64,000 bases of DNA, taken from positions 1 to 64,000 of the forward strand of contig NZ_BLLG01000023.1 in NCBI RefSeq assembly GCF_011766325.1, written 5' to 3'. This stretch comes from Streptomyces pacificus (GTDB taxonomy: Bacteria; Actinomycetota; Actinomycetes; Streptomycetales; Streptomycetaceae). Made by a program: the position numbers and the translations under genes. Positions 41,243 to 51,079 of the stretch are shown one piece after another. A model generated the notes under the pieces. It was not told the DNA's origin, made no database searches, and saw only the letters and a program-made list of their open reading frames with translations. The number at the start of each line of letters is the position of its first letter. Positions within the stretch are counted from its first letter, which is position 1.

Positions 41243-41490
41243 CCGCCGTCCCGGACGTGCCGTGTCCCGGTGGACGAGGACGCCCACCGGGGCCTTTGCC
41301 GGCCTGCAGGCGTGGCCGCGGTGCCGCCCCGTGGCCGCGCCGGTGCGAAGGGCCCGCCCCCCCGGCCAGTTGCCGCTGCGCGCAAGGGCCTTGCCCCGGT
41401 GCGCAGGCGATGGGGAGTATCCTCGGCCGGCCGCCCTACGGGGGAGTAGCGTCACCGAACGTACTGAAGGCCGAGCAGGGGAGGCGCCCG

Positions 41491-42735
41491 ATGCCAGACC
41501 AGTGCCCGTTCGTGATGGACCCCGCGGGGCGGGACATCCACGGCGAAGGCGCCCGGATGCGCGAGAGAGGCCCGGTGGTGCGGGTCGAACTCCCGGGTTC
41601 CGTGGAGGCGTTCGCGGTGAGCAGCCCCGCTCTCCTCAAGCGGCTGCTCACCGACGCACGGGTGTCCAAGGACCCGCGCAGGCACTGGCCGGCCTGGATC
41701 AACGGGGAGATCCCGCCGGACTGGCCGCTGTTCACCTGGGTCGCCGTGCAGAACATGTTCACCGCCTACGGCGGGGAGCACCGGCGGCTGCGCGGTCTGG
41801 TGTCGCGTGCCTTCACCGCACGGCGCACGGCCGCGCTGCGCCCCCGCATCGAGCAGATCACGGAGCAACTGCTGGACCGGGTCGCCGAGGTGGGGCGCCG
41901 GGGCGAGGTGGTCGATCTGCGCGAGGAGTTCTGCTACCCGCTGCCCATCCAGGTGATCAGCGAACTGTTCGGCCTGCCGGGCGACAAGGCGGTCGACCTG
42001 CGCGAGGTCGTGGACGGCCTGTTCCACACCTCCGCGGAGCCCGACGAGGTCACCGCCACCTACGCCCGTCTGTACCAGGTGCTGGGGGAACTCGTCGCGG
42101 CCAAGCGGGAGTCACCCGGAGACGACCTGACCAGCGGCCTCATCGGTGCACGAGACGAGGAGGGCGGCGCCCGGCTGAGCGAGCAGGAGCTGCTCGACAC
42201 CCTGGTACTCATGATCGGTGCCGGTCACGAGACCACCGTCAACCTCATCGACAATGCGGCGCACGCCCTGCTCACCCACCCCGACCAGCTCGCGCACATC
42301 CGCGAGGGCAGCGCCACCTGGGACGACGCCATCGAGGAGAGCCTGCGGGCGGACGCACCCGTGGCCAATCTGCCGCTGCGGTACGCCGTGGAGGACATCG
42401 AGCTCGGTGAACTCGGCGGCCCGCGGGGCATGGTGATCCACGCGGGGGAGGCCATCCTCGCCGCCTACGCCGCAGCGGGGCGTGCTGCCGAGCGGCACGG
42501 CAAGGACGCCGACCGCTTCGACGTCACCCGGATCGACAAGGAGCATCTGGCCTTCGGCTACGGGGCGCACCACTGCCTCGGCGCCCCCCTCGGGCGCCTG
42601 GAGGCGAGGGTCGCGATTCCCGCGCTCTTCGACCGCTTCCCCGAACTCACGCTCGCCGTACCGCCGGAGGAACTGCTGCCCGTGGAGTCGTTCATCTCCC
42701 ACGGGCACCGGTCCCTGCCGGTCCGCCTTTCCTGA
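41491..42735 (+). CDS. Cytochrome P450, CYP154-like
   Basis: 414 residues, ATG at 41491 behind GGGGAGGCGCCCG. Complete P450 signatures: I-helix MIGAGHETT (~246-254), K-helix ExxR in EESLR (~286-290), the following APVANLPLRYAVEDIELG segment typical of CYP154-like enzymes, and heme loop FGYGAHHCLG (~355-364). In Streptomyces, CYP154-type P450s are often encoded next to conservon-linked CYP157 P450s. Here the partner lies tail to tail, with stops only one base apart. Probable monooxygenase of a small molecule; redox partners are not encoded nearby. Confidence 0.92.
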   Translation: MPDQCPFVMDPAGRDIHGEGARMRERGPVVRVELPGSVEAFAVSSPALLKRLLTDARVSKDPRRHWPAWINGEIPPDWPLFTWVAVQNMFTAYGGEHRRLRGLVSRAFTARRTAALRPRIEQITEQLLDRVAEVGRRGEVVDLREEFCYPLPIQVISELFGLPGDKAVDLREVVDGLFHTSAEPDEVTATYARLYQVLGELVAAKRESPGDDLTSGLIGARDEEGGARLSEQELLDTLVLMIGAGHETTVNLIDNAAHALLTHPDQLAHIREGSATWDDAIEESLRADAPVANLPLRYAVEDIELGELGGPRGMVIHAGEAILAAYAAAGRAAERHGKDADRFDVTRIDKEHLAFGYGAHHCLGAPLGRLEARVAIPALFDRFPELTLAVPPEELLPVESFISHGHRSLPVRLS

Positions 42736-42736
42736 A

Positions 42737-44203
42737 TCACTCCCCCCGCCACCAGGCGAGCAGCCGGGCCCAGCCGCTCGCCGGTGCCGCGGCCGCCGGT
42801 GCGCCGCGCAGCCCCCGGTCCGGCGCGCTCCCGCGCCGGACCGCGGACGTGGACGCCCCGTCGCCCGTGGGCAGCCCGGCGCCCGCGGCTCCGCTGCCCG
42901 CCGTGTCCCCTCCGCCCCCCGGGCCCCGTCCGCCCTCCGCGGCGCTGGTGACGGGGCTGTCGACGGTGCCGTCGACAGCGGTGGTGACGGCGGTGGGCCG
43001 GAAGGAGACCGGCAGAGCGGCGAGGGCGCGGTAGAACGGCCCCGGCCGCCACTGGAGGTCCTGCACCGGGACGGCGAGTTCCATGTCCGGGACACGGTCC
43101 AGGAGCTTCTCGACGGCCACGGCGGCGATCAGCCGCGCCGCGCCCTGCGCGGGGCAGGAGTGCGGGCCGGCGCTCCACGCGAGATGGGCGCGGTTGCCCG
43201 GGTGCTGCTCCCCGGCCAGCGCGGGGTCGGTGTTCGCCGCGGCGAAACTGACCACGAGCGGGTGCCCCTCCCTGAGGAGGGTCCCCTCGTACAGGACGTC
43301 GTGCACGGGGAAGTGCACGGCGTAGTTGGCCATGGGAGGGTCGGTCCACAGCACCTCGTCGAGGGCGTCCTCCACGGGCAGGCTCCCTCCCGACAGACTG
43401 CCCGCGAAGCGGTCGTCGGACAGCAGCAGGCGCAGGCTGTTCGCGATCAGGTTCTGCTCGGGCTCGGTCCCGGCGCCGATCAGCAGGACCAGGGTGTGCA
43501 CGAGTTCCTCGTCCGTCAGCCGCGCGGGATGGGCGATGAGCCGCGAGGTCACGTCCCGCCCCGGCTTCTCGCGCTTCAGCGCGATCAGAGCGCTCACGGT
43601 CCGGGTGAGGAGTTCGTTCGCCTTCTCGGCGTCGACGAGTCCGAAGATGCCGGCCATGCCCTCGACCAGCCGCTCACCGTACTCGGGAGGGCAGCCGAGC
43701 ATCTGGTTGAGCACCAGCAGGGGCAGCGGCTGGGCGTATCCGGCGAGCAGGTCCACCTGGCCGGAGGCGGCGAACCGGTCGATGAGCGAGTCGGCGCTCC
43801 GCTCCACGTAGCCGCGCAGCGCATGGGGCTCCACGGCACCCAGGCTCTCCGTGATCGCCCCGCGCAGACGGCGGTGCTCCGGCCCGTCGGTCAGCAGGGC
43901 GTTCGGCCGGTAGGCCATCATCGGGGCGACCGGGCAGTCGGCGGGCACGGTGCCGTCGGCCATGTCCCGCCACCGGCGGGAGTCCTTCGAGAACGTCTCG
44001 GGGCTGCGCAGCACGTGGAGCGCGGCGTCGTAGCCGGTGACGAGTGTGGCCCGCACCCCGGGCGACAGCTCGACGGGCGCCGTCGGCCCGGTCCGCCGCA
44101 TCCGCCGGTAGGCGGCGGCGGGATCCGCCGCGAACTCCGCCCCGTACAGCGGCTCGGGGCAGCGGCGGCCGGTCTCGGGCACGGGGATGGGTTCGGGGGT
44201 CAC
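42737..44203 (-). CDS. Conservon P450 (CvnE position), EXXR-less CYP157-like
   Basis: 488 residues. P450 fold with a degenerate set of motifs: the I-helix reads LIGAGTEPEQN, the K-helix reads DEVLW where ExxR is expected (Arg replaced by Trp), and the heme loop reads WSAGPHSCPAQ, keeping only the Cys. This matches the CYP157 family, known for lacking EXXR. Residues ~405-488 are an Ala/Gly/Pro-rich tail ending in WARLLAWWRGE. It is the last gene of a cvnA-B-C-D-P450 operon, overlapping cvnD by 4 bases. It may be a signalling or substrate-binding component rather than a normal monooxygenase. Confidence 0.9.
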   Translation of the reverse strand: MTPEPIPVPETGRRCPEPLYGAEFAADPAAAYRRMRRTGPTAPVELSPGVRATLVTGYDAALHVLRSPETFSKDSRRWRDMADGTVPADCPVAPMMAYRPNALLTDGPEHRRLRGAITESLGAVEPHALRGYVERSADSLIDRFAASGQVDLLAGYAQPLPLLVLNQMLGCPPEYGERLVEGMAGIFGLVDAEKANELLTRTVSALIALKREKPGRDVTSRLIAHPARLTDEELVHTLVLLIGAGTEPEQNLIANSLRLLLSDDRFAGSLSGGSLPVEDALDEVLWTDPPMANYAVHFPVHDVLYEGTLLREGHPLVVSFAAANTDPALAGEQHPGNRAHLAWSAGPHSCPAQGAARLIAAVAVEKLLDRVPDMELAVPVQDLQWRPGPFYRALAALPVSFRPTAVTTAVDGTVDSPVTSAAEGGRGPGGGGDTAGSGAAGAGLPTGDGASTSAVRRGSAPDRGLRGAPAAAAPASGWARLLAWWRGE

Positions 44204-44802
44204 GCGTGCTCCAGTTCGCTGGTGCGGGTCAGGAGGTACTCGACGAGGGAGACCAGCGCCCGGGTGGAGGAGTGCCGGTCGCGGGCGTCACAGCGGACGA
44301 GTGGGGTGTCCGGGAGCAGGTCGAGGGCTTCGCGCACCTCTTCCAGCGAGTGCCCCGGGGCGCCGTCGAACTCGTTGAGGGCAACGGCGTAGGGCAGGCC
44401 CAGCTCCTCCAGGACGCCCATGATGTCGAACGACTGGCCGAGGCGGCGGGTGTCGGCCAGGACGAGGGCACCGAGCGCGCCGCGGGTCATGTCCCGCCAC
44501 AGTTCGGTGAACCGCTGCTGCCCCGGAGTGCCGAAAAGGTACAGCACCACGTTGTCGCTGACGGTGAGCCGTCCGAAGTCGAGGGCGACCGTGGTGGTCG
44601 TCTTGCCGTGGGCGCCCCCCAGGTCGTCCACCAGGGCACCCGCCTCGGTCATCACCTCTTCGGTGTGCAGGGGGCGGATCTCGGACAGCGTTCCCACCAG
44701 GGTGGTCTTGCCGACCGCGAAATGGCCGACGACGAGGATCTTGACCGCGGTGCGTACACCAGGCCGGAGATGGATGTCGTCAGAGGCGGGCGCGGAGCCC
44801 AT
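44200..44802 (-). CDS. cvnD: Conservon GTPase CvnD (Ras-like ATP/GTP-binding protein)
   Basis: 200 residues. Walker A GHFAVGKTTLV (~26-36), switch/Walker B region YLFGTPGQQRF (G3), and NEFDG (G4-like) as in the bacterial MglA/CvnD small GTPases. With CvnA-C it is proposed to form a membrane-associated complex resembling eukaryotic G-protein signalling, shown for Streptomyces Cvn9. It overlaps cvnC by 23 bases and the P450 gene by 4. Confidence 0.93.
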   Translation of the reverse strand: MGSAPASDDIHLRPGVRTAVKILVVGHFAVGKTTLVGTLSEIRPLHTEEVMTEAGALVDDLGGAHGKTTTTVALDFGRLTVSDNVVLYLFGTPGQQRFTELWRDMTRGALGALVLADTRRLGQSFDIMGVLEELGLPYAVALNEFDGAPGHSLEEVREALDLLPDTPLVRCDARDRHSSTRALVSLVEYLLTRTSELEHA

Positions 44803-45142
44803 CGAGCACCTCCTTCAGGATGCGGGCATCGGACGGCAGGGCCGCAGGGATCGGGGCGAGGGCGACGATGTGCCCGCTGTCCATGAGATCGGCCACCAGC
44901 ACCTTCGTGACGCTGACCGGCAGCGACAGATGACCGGCCACCTCCGCGACGGACAGTGCCCCGGGACGGCAGAGCTCCGTGAGCCGCCGCTTCTCGGGCC
45001 CCAGGCCGCTCGGGGGCGGCCCGTCCGCCGCGATGAGCAGGGTCACGAGATCGAGGGTGCCGCGGCTCGGGTGGGCGCGGCCCTCCGTGACCACGTAGGG
45101 CCGCACCAGGCGCCCCGAGGGGCGTGGTCTGGGGGGACTCAT
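44780..45142 (-). CDS. cvnC: Conservon protein CvnC (DUF742)
   Basis: 120 residues, all DUF742: RLVRPYVVTEGRAHPS (~11-26), ELCRPGALSVAEVAGHLSLPVSVTKVLVADLMDSGHI (~57-93), a winged-helix-like fold. Third gene of the conservon, starting 4 bases inside cvnB. Its role is to bridge the sensor kinase-like CvnA/CvnB to the GTPase; DNA binding has not been shown as far as I know. Confidence 0.93.
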   Translation of the reverse strand: MSPPRPRPSGRLVRPYVVTEGRAHPSRGTLDLVTLLIAADGPPPSGLGPEKRRLTELCRPGALSVAEVAGHLSLPVSVTKVLVADLMDSGHIVALAPIPAALPSDARILKEVLDGLRARL

Positions 45143-45552
45143 GCCAGGCTGCCGGTTCCCTGCCGCGCCGGGCTGGTCAGCTCCCTGCCGAGCCGGTCGA
45201 CCAGTTTGTGCATCCGGTAGGTGACCGCCTCCATGTCCACGTTCTCCGTGGTGGACACCGCGAGGTAGGCGCCCTCTCCGGCGGCGACGAGGAACACGTA
45301 GCCGTGGGCGAACTCGATCAGCGTCTGCCGCCACGGGGTGTCGGCGCGGTCGCAGAACTCGGCCGTGCTGCGGCTGATGGACTGAACGCCCGAGAGCCCG
45401 GCCGCCAGGCGCTCCGCGTCGTCCCTGCCGATGCGCTCCGAGTGGGCCCTGAGCATGCCGTCCGCGGAGAGCAGGATCGCGTGCAGCGCCCCGGGCACCT
45501 TCAGGACCTCATCGAGCATCCAGCCCAACTCGTTGTTCGTGGGCTCGATCAT
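45139..45552 (-). CDS. cvnB: Conservon protein CvnB (Roadblock/LC7 domain)
   Basis: 137 residues with the Roadblock/LC7 fold: ELGWMLDEVLKVPGALHAILLSADGMLRAHSERIGRDDAERLAAGLSGV (~8-57) and GYVFLVAAGEGAYLAVSTTENVDMEAVTYRMHKLVDRLG. Such proteins regulate small GTPases (MglB-like) and pair with CvnD. ATG/stop overlap with both cvnA and cvnC. Confidence 0.94.
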   Translation of the reverse strand: MIEPTNNELGWMLDEVLKVPGALHAILLSADGMLRAHSERIGRDDAERLAAGLSGVQSISRSTAEFCDRADTPWRQTLIEFAHGYVFLVAAGEGAYLAVSTTENVDMEAVTYRMHKLVDRLGRELTSPARQGTGSLA

Positions 45553-46904
45553 CCTCGGTTGTTCCCTTCGTCGTCATGGGAGGTGTCTCGGGCGTCTTCG
45601 CCGGCGGCGCGCCGGGCGGTGTCCCGGGGGGTGTCCTCGGCGGCGCGCCCGTTGAGGGTGCCGCGTGCGAACGCGCCGATTCTCCGCGCGGTCTCCTCGG
45701 CCGACCGGGTGCCGGCCTCGGCGGCGGCCGTCGGCGCGGGCCGTGCGGCCGCCGGACCCTGCGCGGCCCGGCGGCGGCGCCTCGGCAGTCCTCCCGCGGT
45801 CGTCGGGGCCGCGGCTCCGACGGGCGGTTCCGACGGCGGCCGGGACGCCGGCCCGGCAGCGGGGGAGCCCCCCGCGTGGGCTGCCTCGGCGGTGCCGTCC
45901 GCGGCGTCCCGGTGGGTGAGCAGCGCCCCCGGGAGGAACACGACGGCCCGGACACCCCCGTACGGAGAGTGGGTGTCCACGGAGACGCCGAACCCGTAGC
46001 GCTGGGCGAGCACCCCGACCACGGCGAACCCGAACTGCGGAGGGTCGTCCAGCCGGGTGACGTCCACCGTGTGCCGGCCGGACAGCAGCAGCGCGGCCTT
46101 CTCCAGCGCCTGCCCGTCCATGCCGACGCCCGCGTCGTCGATCACGACGCAGGCACCGTTGTGCACCGACCGGATGCCCACCTCGACCTGGGTGCTGGGC
46201 TGCGAGTGGCGCGCGGCGTTGTCCAGCAGCTCCGCGACGGCCAGGACCACGGGCTCCACCGCCCGGCTCTCGACGGCGATGTCGACCTCGCCGTGGATCC
46301 GGATCCGCCGGTAGTCGCGGATCCGGGAAGTGGACCCGCGCACCACGTCGGTCAGCGCGGAGGCCGCCCGCTGCCGCCCCGGCCAGGATCCGCAGAGCAC
46401 GGCGATGGCCTGGGCGCGGCGGCCGAACTGGGCGTTCGCGTGGTCGATTTCCAGGAGATCGCGCAGGACGTCGGGGTGGTCGTGGCGGTCCTGCATCTCC
46501 GAGATGGCCACCTGCTGCTCGCTGGCCAGGGCCTGGATGGAGCGCATGGAGGACTTCAGCGCCGCCTTCGCCGACCGGTCGGCCCGGGCCTGGGAACGCC
46601 CCACGGCCTCCGCGAACCGCTCGAGCACACCGTCCAGGCACTTCGCGAAGTCCGTTTCCGCGAGTCGCGTGTCGAGCAGCCCGACACCGGGCGCGGGCCG
46701 GTGCGCCGATTCCTCCAGGGCGGGCAGCCGGACGGTGACCAGATGGCGCAGTTCCTCCTCGCGGCTGAGCAGGTCCCCGGCGAGTTCCCCGTTCCGCTTC
46801 CTCTGCCGCGCGCTGATCCCGCGCTGGCGCGCCAGGAGCACGGTGACGGCCAGGAGACCGACGGCCAGGCACCAGACCACCGCCTCCGGTATCTGTTCAG
46901 TCAT
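45549..46904 (-). CDS. cvnA: Conservon sensor histidine kinase-like protein CvnA
   Basis: 451 residues from ATG 46902-46904. One N-terminal helix (~8-24, AVVWCLAVGLLAVTVLLA), a coiled region, a dimerisation-like segment (SEMQDRHDHPDVLRDLLEIDHANAQFGRRAQAIAVL), and HATPase_c (~215-335: LLDNAARHSQPSTQVEV as N-box, DDAGVGMD as G1, GFAVVGVLAQRYG as G2). The extracellular sensor loop of typical CvnA proteins is absent, so it is a short version. Residues ~345-451 are low-complexity, charged and probably disordered. First gene of the conservon operon. Confidence 0.92.
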   Translation of the reverse strand: MTEQIPEAVVWCLAVGLLAVTVLLARQRGISARQRKRNGELAGDLLSREEELRHLVTVRLPALEESAHRPAPGVGLLDTRLAETDFAKCLDGVLERFAEAVGRSQARADRSAKAALKSSMRSIQALASEQQVAISEMQDRHDHPDVLRDLLEIDHANAQFGRRAQAIAVLCGSWPGRQRAASALTDVVRGSTSRIRDYRRIRIHGEVDIAVESRAVEPVVLAVAELLDNAARHSQPSTQVEVGIRSVHNGACVVIDDAGVGMDGQALEKAALLLSGRHTVDVTRLDDPPQFGFAVVGVLAQRYGFGVSVDTHSPYGGVRAVVFLPGALLTHRDAADGTAEAAHAGGSPAAGPASRPPSEPPVGAAAPTTAGGLPRRRRRAAQGPAAARPAPTAAAEAGTRSAEETARRIGAFARGTLNGRAAEDTPRDTARRAAGEDARDTSHDDEGNNRG

Positions 46905-46970
46905 GAAGTCCTCAAGACGGCTCGAGCCTGCGGGAGCCGCCGACGTTAGCCCCGGCCGGACCTGCCCACT

Positions 46971-47010
46971 ACCTCTCACGCGCAGAGGTCTTGCCGCCGG
47001 GCGCAGAGGT
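46971..47010. promoter_or_regulatory. Direct repeats GCGCAGAGGT spaced 21 bp, candidate AraC-type binding site
   Basis: Copies of CGCAGAGGT at 46981-46989 and 47002-47010 in the same orientation, exactly 21 bp (two helical turns) apart. ACCTCT at 46971-46976 forms an inverted repeat with the first copy. They sit between divergent cvnA and the AraC-family gene, so the regulator may control both. Confidence 0.45.
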
Positions 47011-47171
47011 TTCCGGGAGGAATCGGCCGGTCGGCACGCTCCACGTGTGCGCGCGGTCACGACGGGTAGGCGGTCCTGCTTGTCTGCACTACGATGCCCG
47101 CGCGGAGGCTGCCGGGAAGCGCGGAGCGGCCTTCGCCACGGACAGGGACGCGTGAAGGCGGAGGGGCGCTC

Positions 47172-48134
47172 TTGCGTGCGGGAACGTACAGCGTGGCCAC
47201 ACACTCGACGGCGCATGTCGAGCCGCGGGAGCGGGCCGACTTCTGGAGCGAGCAGGTCGACTCGCGCCACACCCGGCTGGACTTCAGGTACGCCCGCCGG
47301 GACGGTTTCCGCGGTGAACTGACCAGCCAGCGCAGTGCGGACTACGAGCTCATCGGCTGGCGCAGCGACCGGATCGAGTACGTCCGGACGCCCGGGCTGG
47401 TGCGCCAGGATCCCGCACCGGACTACCGCTTCCTGTTCCCGCTCGAGGGGGAGATGACGCTGCGCCACAGCGGCCAGGAGGCGCGGCTCGCCCCGGGGTT
47501 CGGCAGGCTGATGACGCTGGACGCCCCGTTCGAGCTGCTCCACGACTCGATGCTGAGCGGCGTCATCCTGTCGATACCGGCCCGCGGGATCGACGGACCG
47601 CTCAACCGCAAGGCCCCGCTGGACGCCGAACTGGACCTGACCACGGGGCTGGGACGGGTTCTGCACGGCATGCTGCTCAGCCTGCACGCCGAGCGCACGC
47701 GCCTGGACGCCGCGCAGTTCGACGCGGTCGCCGACCGCGCCGTCGAGCTGCTGTGCATGGTCGCCGCCGGTGACGACCGCCCGGACGCGCCGGACCATCT
47801 GGCGCAGGTCGAGGCCGCCATCCGCCGCTATGCGCGCGAGCACGCGGCCGAGCCGGATCTCAGCGGTGCGTCGATGGCGCACGCGCTCGGCTGGTCGCTC
47901 CGCCAGGTCCAGCTCGCCCTCCAGAGGGCCGGCACCACACCGCGCGAGCTGATCAGGGAGGAGCGGCTGCGTGTGGTCCGCGACCGCCTCCAGCGCCCCG
48001 AGTACACGCATATGACGATCAGTGAACTGGCCTGCGCCCTCGGGTTCTCCTCGGCGAGCGCCCTCAGCACGGCCTTCCGCCGGCGCTTCGGGACCAGTCC
48101 CCGGGAGCTGCGCCGCAGGTACCGGCAGGTCTGA
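47172..48134 (+). CDS. AraC-family transcriptional regulator
   Basis: About 320 residues. N-terminal AraC-binding-2-like cupin region (FWSEQVDSRHTRLDFRYARRDGFRGELTSQ; PDYRFLFPLEGEMTLRHSGQEARLAPG) and C-terminal double helix-turn-helix (~215-318: SGASMAHALGWSLRQVQLALQ; TISELACALGFSSASALSTAFRRRFGTSPRELRRRY). Start uncertain: TTG 47172 has the best ribosome site (GGAGGGGCGCTC); GTG 47193 and ATG 47094 are in frame. Divergent from the cvn operon; a haloalkane dehalogenase-like gene lies downstream. It senses an unknown small molecule. Confidence 0.87.
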   Translation: MRAGTYSVATHSTAHVEPRERADFWSEQVDSRHTRLDFRYARRDGFRGELTSQRSADYELIGWRSDRIEYVRTPGLVRQDPAPDYRFLFPLEGEMTLRHSGQEARLAPGFGRLMTLDAPFELLHDSMLSGVILSIPARGIDGPLNRKAPLDAELDLTTGLGRVLHGMLLSLHAERTRLDAAQFDAVADRAVELLCMVAAGDDRPDAPDHLAQVEAAIRRYAREHAAEPDLSGASMAHALGWSLRQVQLALQRAGTTPRELIREERLRVVRDRLQRPEYTHMTISELACALGFSSASALSTAFRRRFGTSPRELRRRYRQV

Positions 48135-48242
48135 CGCGGACGCATGGGCCGATACCGGATGGCTCTGCCCGGCCCGGAGCCGCCCCGGGAGCCCTCCGGC
48201 GTACACGACAGCGCGGGTACCGGGACCACAAGGTAGAACGGG

Positions 48243-48258
48243 TTCCACATCTGTGGAA
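48243..48258. promoter_or_regulatory. Inverted repeat TTCCACA-TC-TGTGGAA, candidate operator
   Basis: Perfect 7-bp arms, AT-richer than the surroundings, about 200 bases before the dehalogenase-like gene and 110 after the AraC gene. The remaining intergenic sequence (48135-48459) shows nothing else clear. Confidence 0.4.
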
Positions 48259-48459
48259 GGGTGGGGGCCGCGACACCTGCCGGAGTGACCGCCGCGGCGG
48301 TCCGCGGCCCGCGTCGGACCGCCGTCCCCGACGAGCGGGGGCCGGATCCTTCCTCCAGCGGGGGACGGGGCGACGACGGGCCGGTCTCCGCGCAGGAGTC
48401 GGCTGGCAACCGTGTGGCGCACAGCCGCGGTATTCGCTTCTGAGGAGACGGACGGTCCC

Positions 48460-49443
<984 letters not shown>

Positions 49444-49581
49444 GTCCGCGCGGTGGGTTGCCGCCGGCCGGTCTTCGGGCCGTCGGCGGCCCGGTGCGCT
49501 GACGGCTGTGGACGCGGTGGGCCGCCGCATACGGACGGCCCCTGCCGCCTCGGAGGGCTCGACCCGGCGACGGGCGTACCG

Positions 49582-49622
49582 CCGGCGCCGGCAGCGGCGG
49601 TGTCCGCCGCCGCCGGCGCCGG
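49582..49622. terminator. Long hairpin between convergent dehalogenase and nuoN genes
   Basis: An 11-bp outer stem and a 7-bp inner stem with one mismatch and a TGT loop. Its position suits a bidirectional terminator. Confidence 0.75.
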
Positions 49623-49660
49623 GCGCGGTGCCCCGGTGCCGCGCTCCGGACGCGCGGGGG

Positions 49661-51079
49661 TCAGCCGGCGAGGGCTCCGGTCATGAGGCCGAGCACCGGG
49701 CCCCCGGCAACCCCCAGGACCACCGAGGCGGCGGCGGTCACGCAGGCCAGCACGGCCGGCGGCCGCAGCGCCCGGTGGGGCGGGGACGCCTCCCCGCCGG
49801 AGACGGCGGGCCGGATCCAGCGCAGGTAGTAGAAGAGGGACGCCACCGTGTTCACGGCGGCTACCACGGCCAGCCAGGCCAGTCCGCCGTCGACGGCCGC
49901 CGTGAACACCTCGAGCTTGCCGAGGAACACGGCCGTGGGCGGAGTGCCGAGGAGACCGAGCAGGCAGACGATCAGACTGAGCGCCAGCGCCGGGTGCCGC
50001 CGCAGGAGGCCGCGGTAGTCCTCCAGGTTCCGCGCCCGGGGGAGCGAGCACACCACGGCGAAGGCCCCCAGATTGGTCAGGGCGTAGGCGGCCAGGTAGT
50101 AGAGCAGCGCGGGCTGGGCCCGCGCACTCGCGCCCGCCACCGCGACGGGCATGAGCAGATAGCCGACCTGACTGACGGCGGAGTACGCCAGCAGCCGTTT
50201 GACGTCGGTCTGGAAGAAGGCGCCGAAGTTCCCCAGCGTCATGGACAGGGCGGCCAGTACGGCCACGACCTCCGGCCAGGGCACGTCGGTGCCGGCGAGG
50301 GGCGCGGCGAGCAGCCGGTAGAGGGCGGCCAGCGCTCCGACCTTGGGCAGGGTCGTGAGCAGCGCGGCGGCGGGCGGCGAGCTGCCCTGGACGGCGTCGG
50401 GCACCCAGAAGTGGCCGGGCACCGCTCCGGCTTTGAAGAGGAGCCCGGCGAACACGCCGACCAGTCCGGTGCCGACGAGGGCGGCCGGCGCCTCGGGCAG
50501 GGCGTCGCCGAGCCGGGAGTACCCGGTGCCCCCGCCCGCCGCGAACACCACGGTGATGCCGGTGAGGAGGAGGACGCCGAGCAGCGCTCCGACCACGAAG
50601 TACTTCAGCGCCGCCTCGGTACCGGGCCCGTCCTTGAGGAAGCCGGCCAGTGCGTAGGAGGGGACGCTCGCCAGGAGGTACGCGGCGGCGACGAGGAGGA
50701 GGTCCTGGGAGCCGGCGAGCATCAGCGCACCCAGGGCCGAGAGCTGGACGAGCACGTGGAACTCGCTCTCGCGGGCCTGCCCGCGCAGGAGGGTGGTGCT
50801 CAGCGCCAGGACGACGAGCGTTCCGCCGAGGACGACGATCCGCACGGTCGAGGTCACGGGATCGACGGCGAAGGCCCCGTCGAAGGCCGTGACGCCGGCG
50901 CCCGCGGCGCCCGCCGCGGCCGCCGCGACGCCGGCCGTGCAGGCGGTGGCGCCCAGGGCGGCGACAAGCCACTGGCGGTGGCGGGGGAGCCAGGCGCCGA
51001 GAAGCAGCCCGAGCACGGCGGAGCCGCCGAGGAGCACCTCGGGCAGCAGGAAGAGCGGGTTCTCGTTCATCGCGGTCAT
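49661..51079 (-). CDS. nuoN: NADH-quinone oxidoreductase subunit N-like, partial complex I operon
   Basis: 472 residues with ~14 membrane helices and the proton-channel antiporter core (LLVAAAYLLASVPSYALAGFLKDGPGTEAALKYFVVGAL; HFWVPDAVQGSSPPAAALLTTLPKVGALAALYRL). Last gene of the operon nuoA-X-H-J-K-L-M-N. ATG overlaps the nuoM stop. In this operon the electron-input subunits are missing, so it may couple to another redox donor or act as an ion pump module. Confidence 0.93.
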   Translation of the reverse strand: MTAMNENPLFLLPEVLLGGSAVLGLLLGAWLPRHRQWLVAALGATACTAGVAAAAAGAAGAGVTAFDGAFAVDPVTSTVRIVVLGGTLVVLALSTTLLRGQARESEFHVLVQLSALGALMLAGSQDLLLVAAAYLLASVPSYALAGFLKDGPGTEAALKYFVVGALLGVLLLTGITVVFAAGGGTGYSRLGDALPEAPAALVGTGLVGVFAGLLFKAGAVPGHFWVPDAVQGSSPPAAALLTTLPKVGALAALYRLLAAPLAGTDVPWPEVVAVLAALSMTLGNFGAFFQTDVKRLLAYSAVSQVGYLLMPVAVAGASARAQPALLYYLAAYALTNLGAFAVVCSLPRARNLEDYRGLLRRHPALALSLIVCLLGLLGTPPTAVFLGKLEVFTAAVDGGLAWLAVVAAVNTVASLFYYLRWIRPAVSGGEASPPHRALRPPAVLACVTAAASVVLGVAGGPVLGLMTGALAG

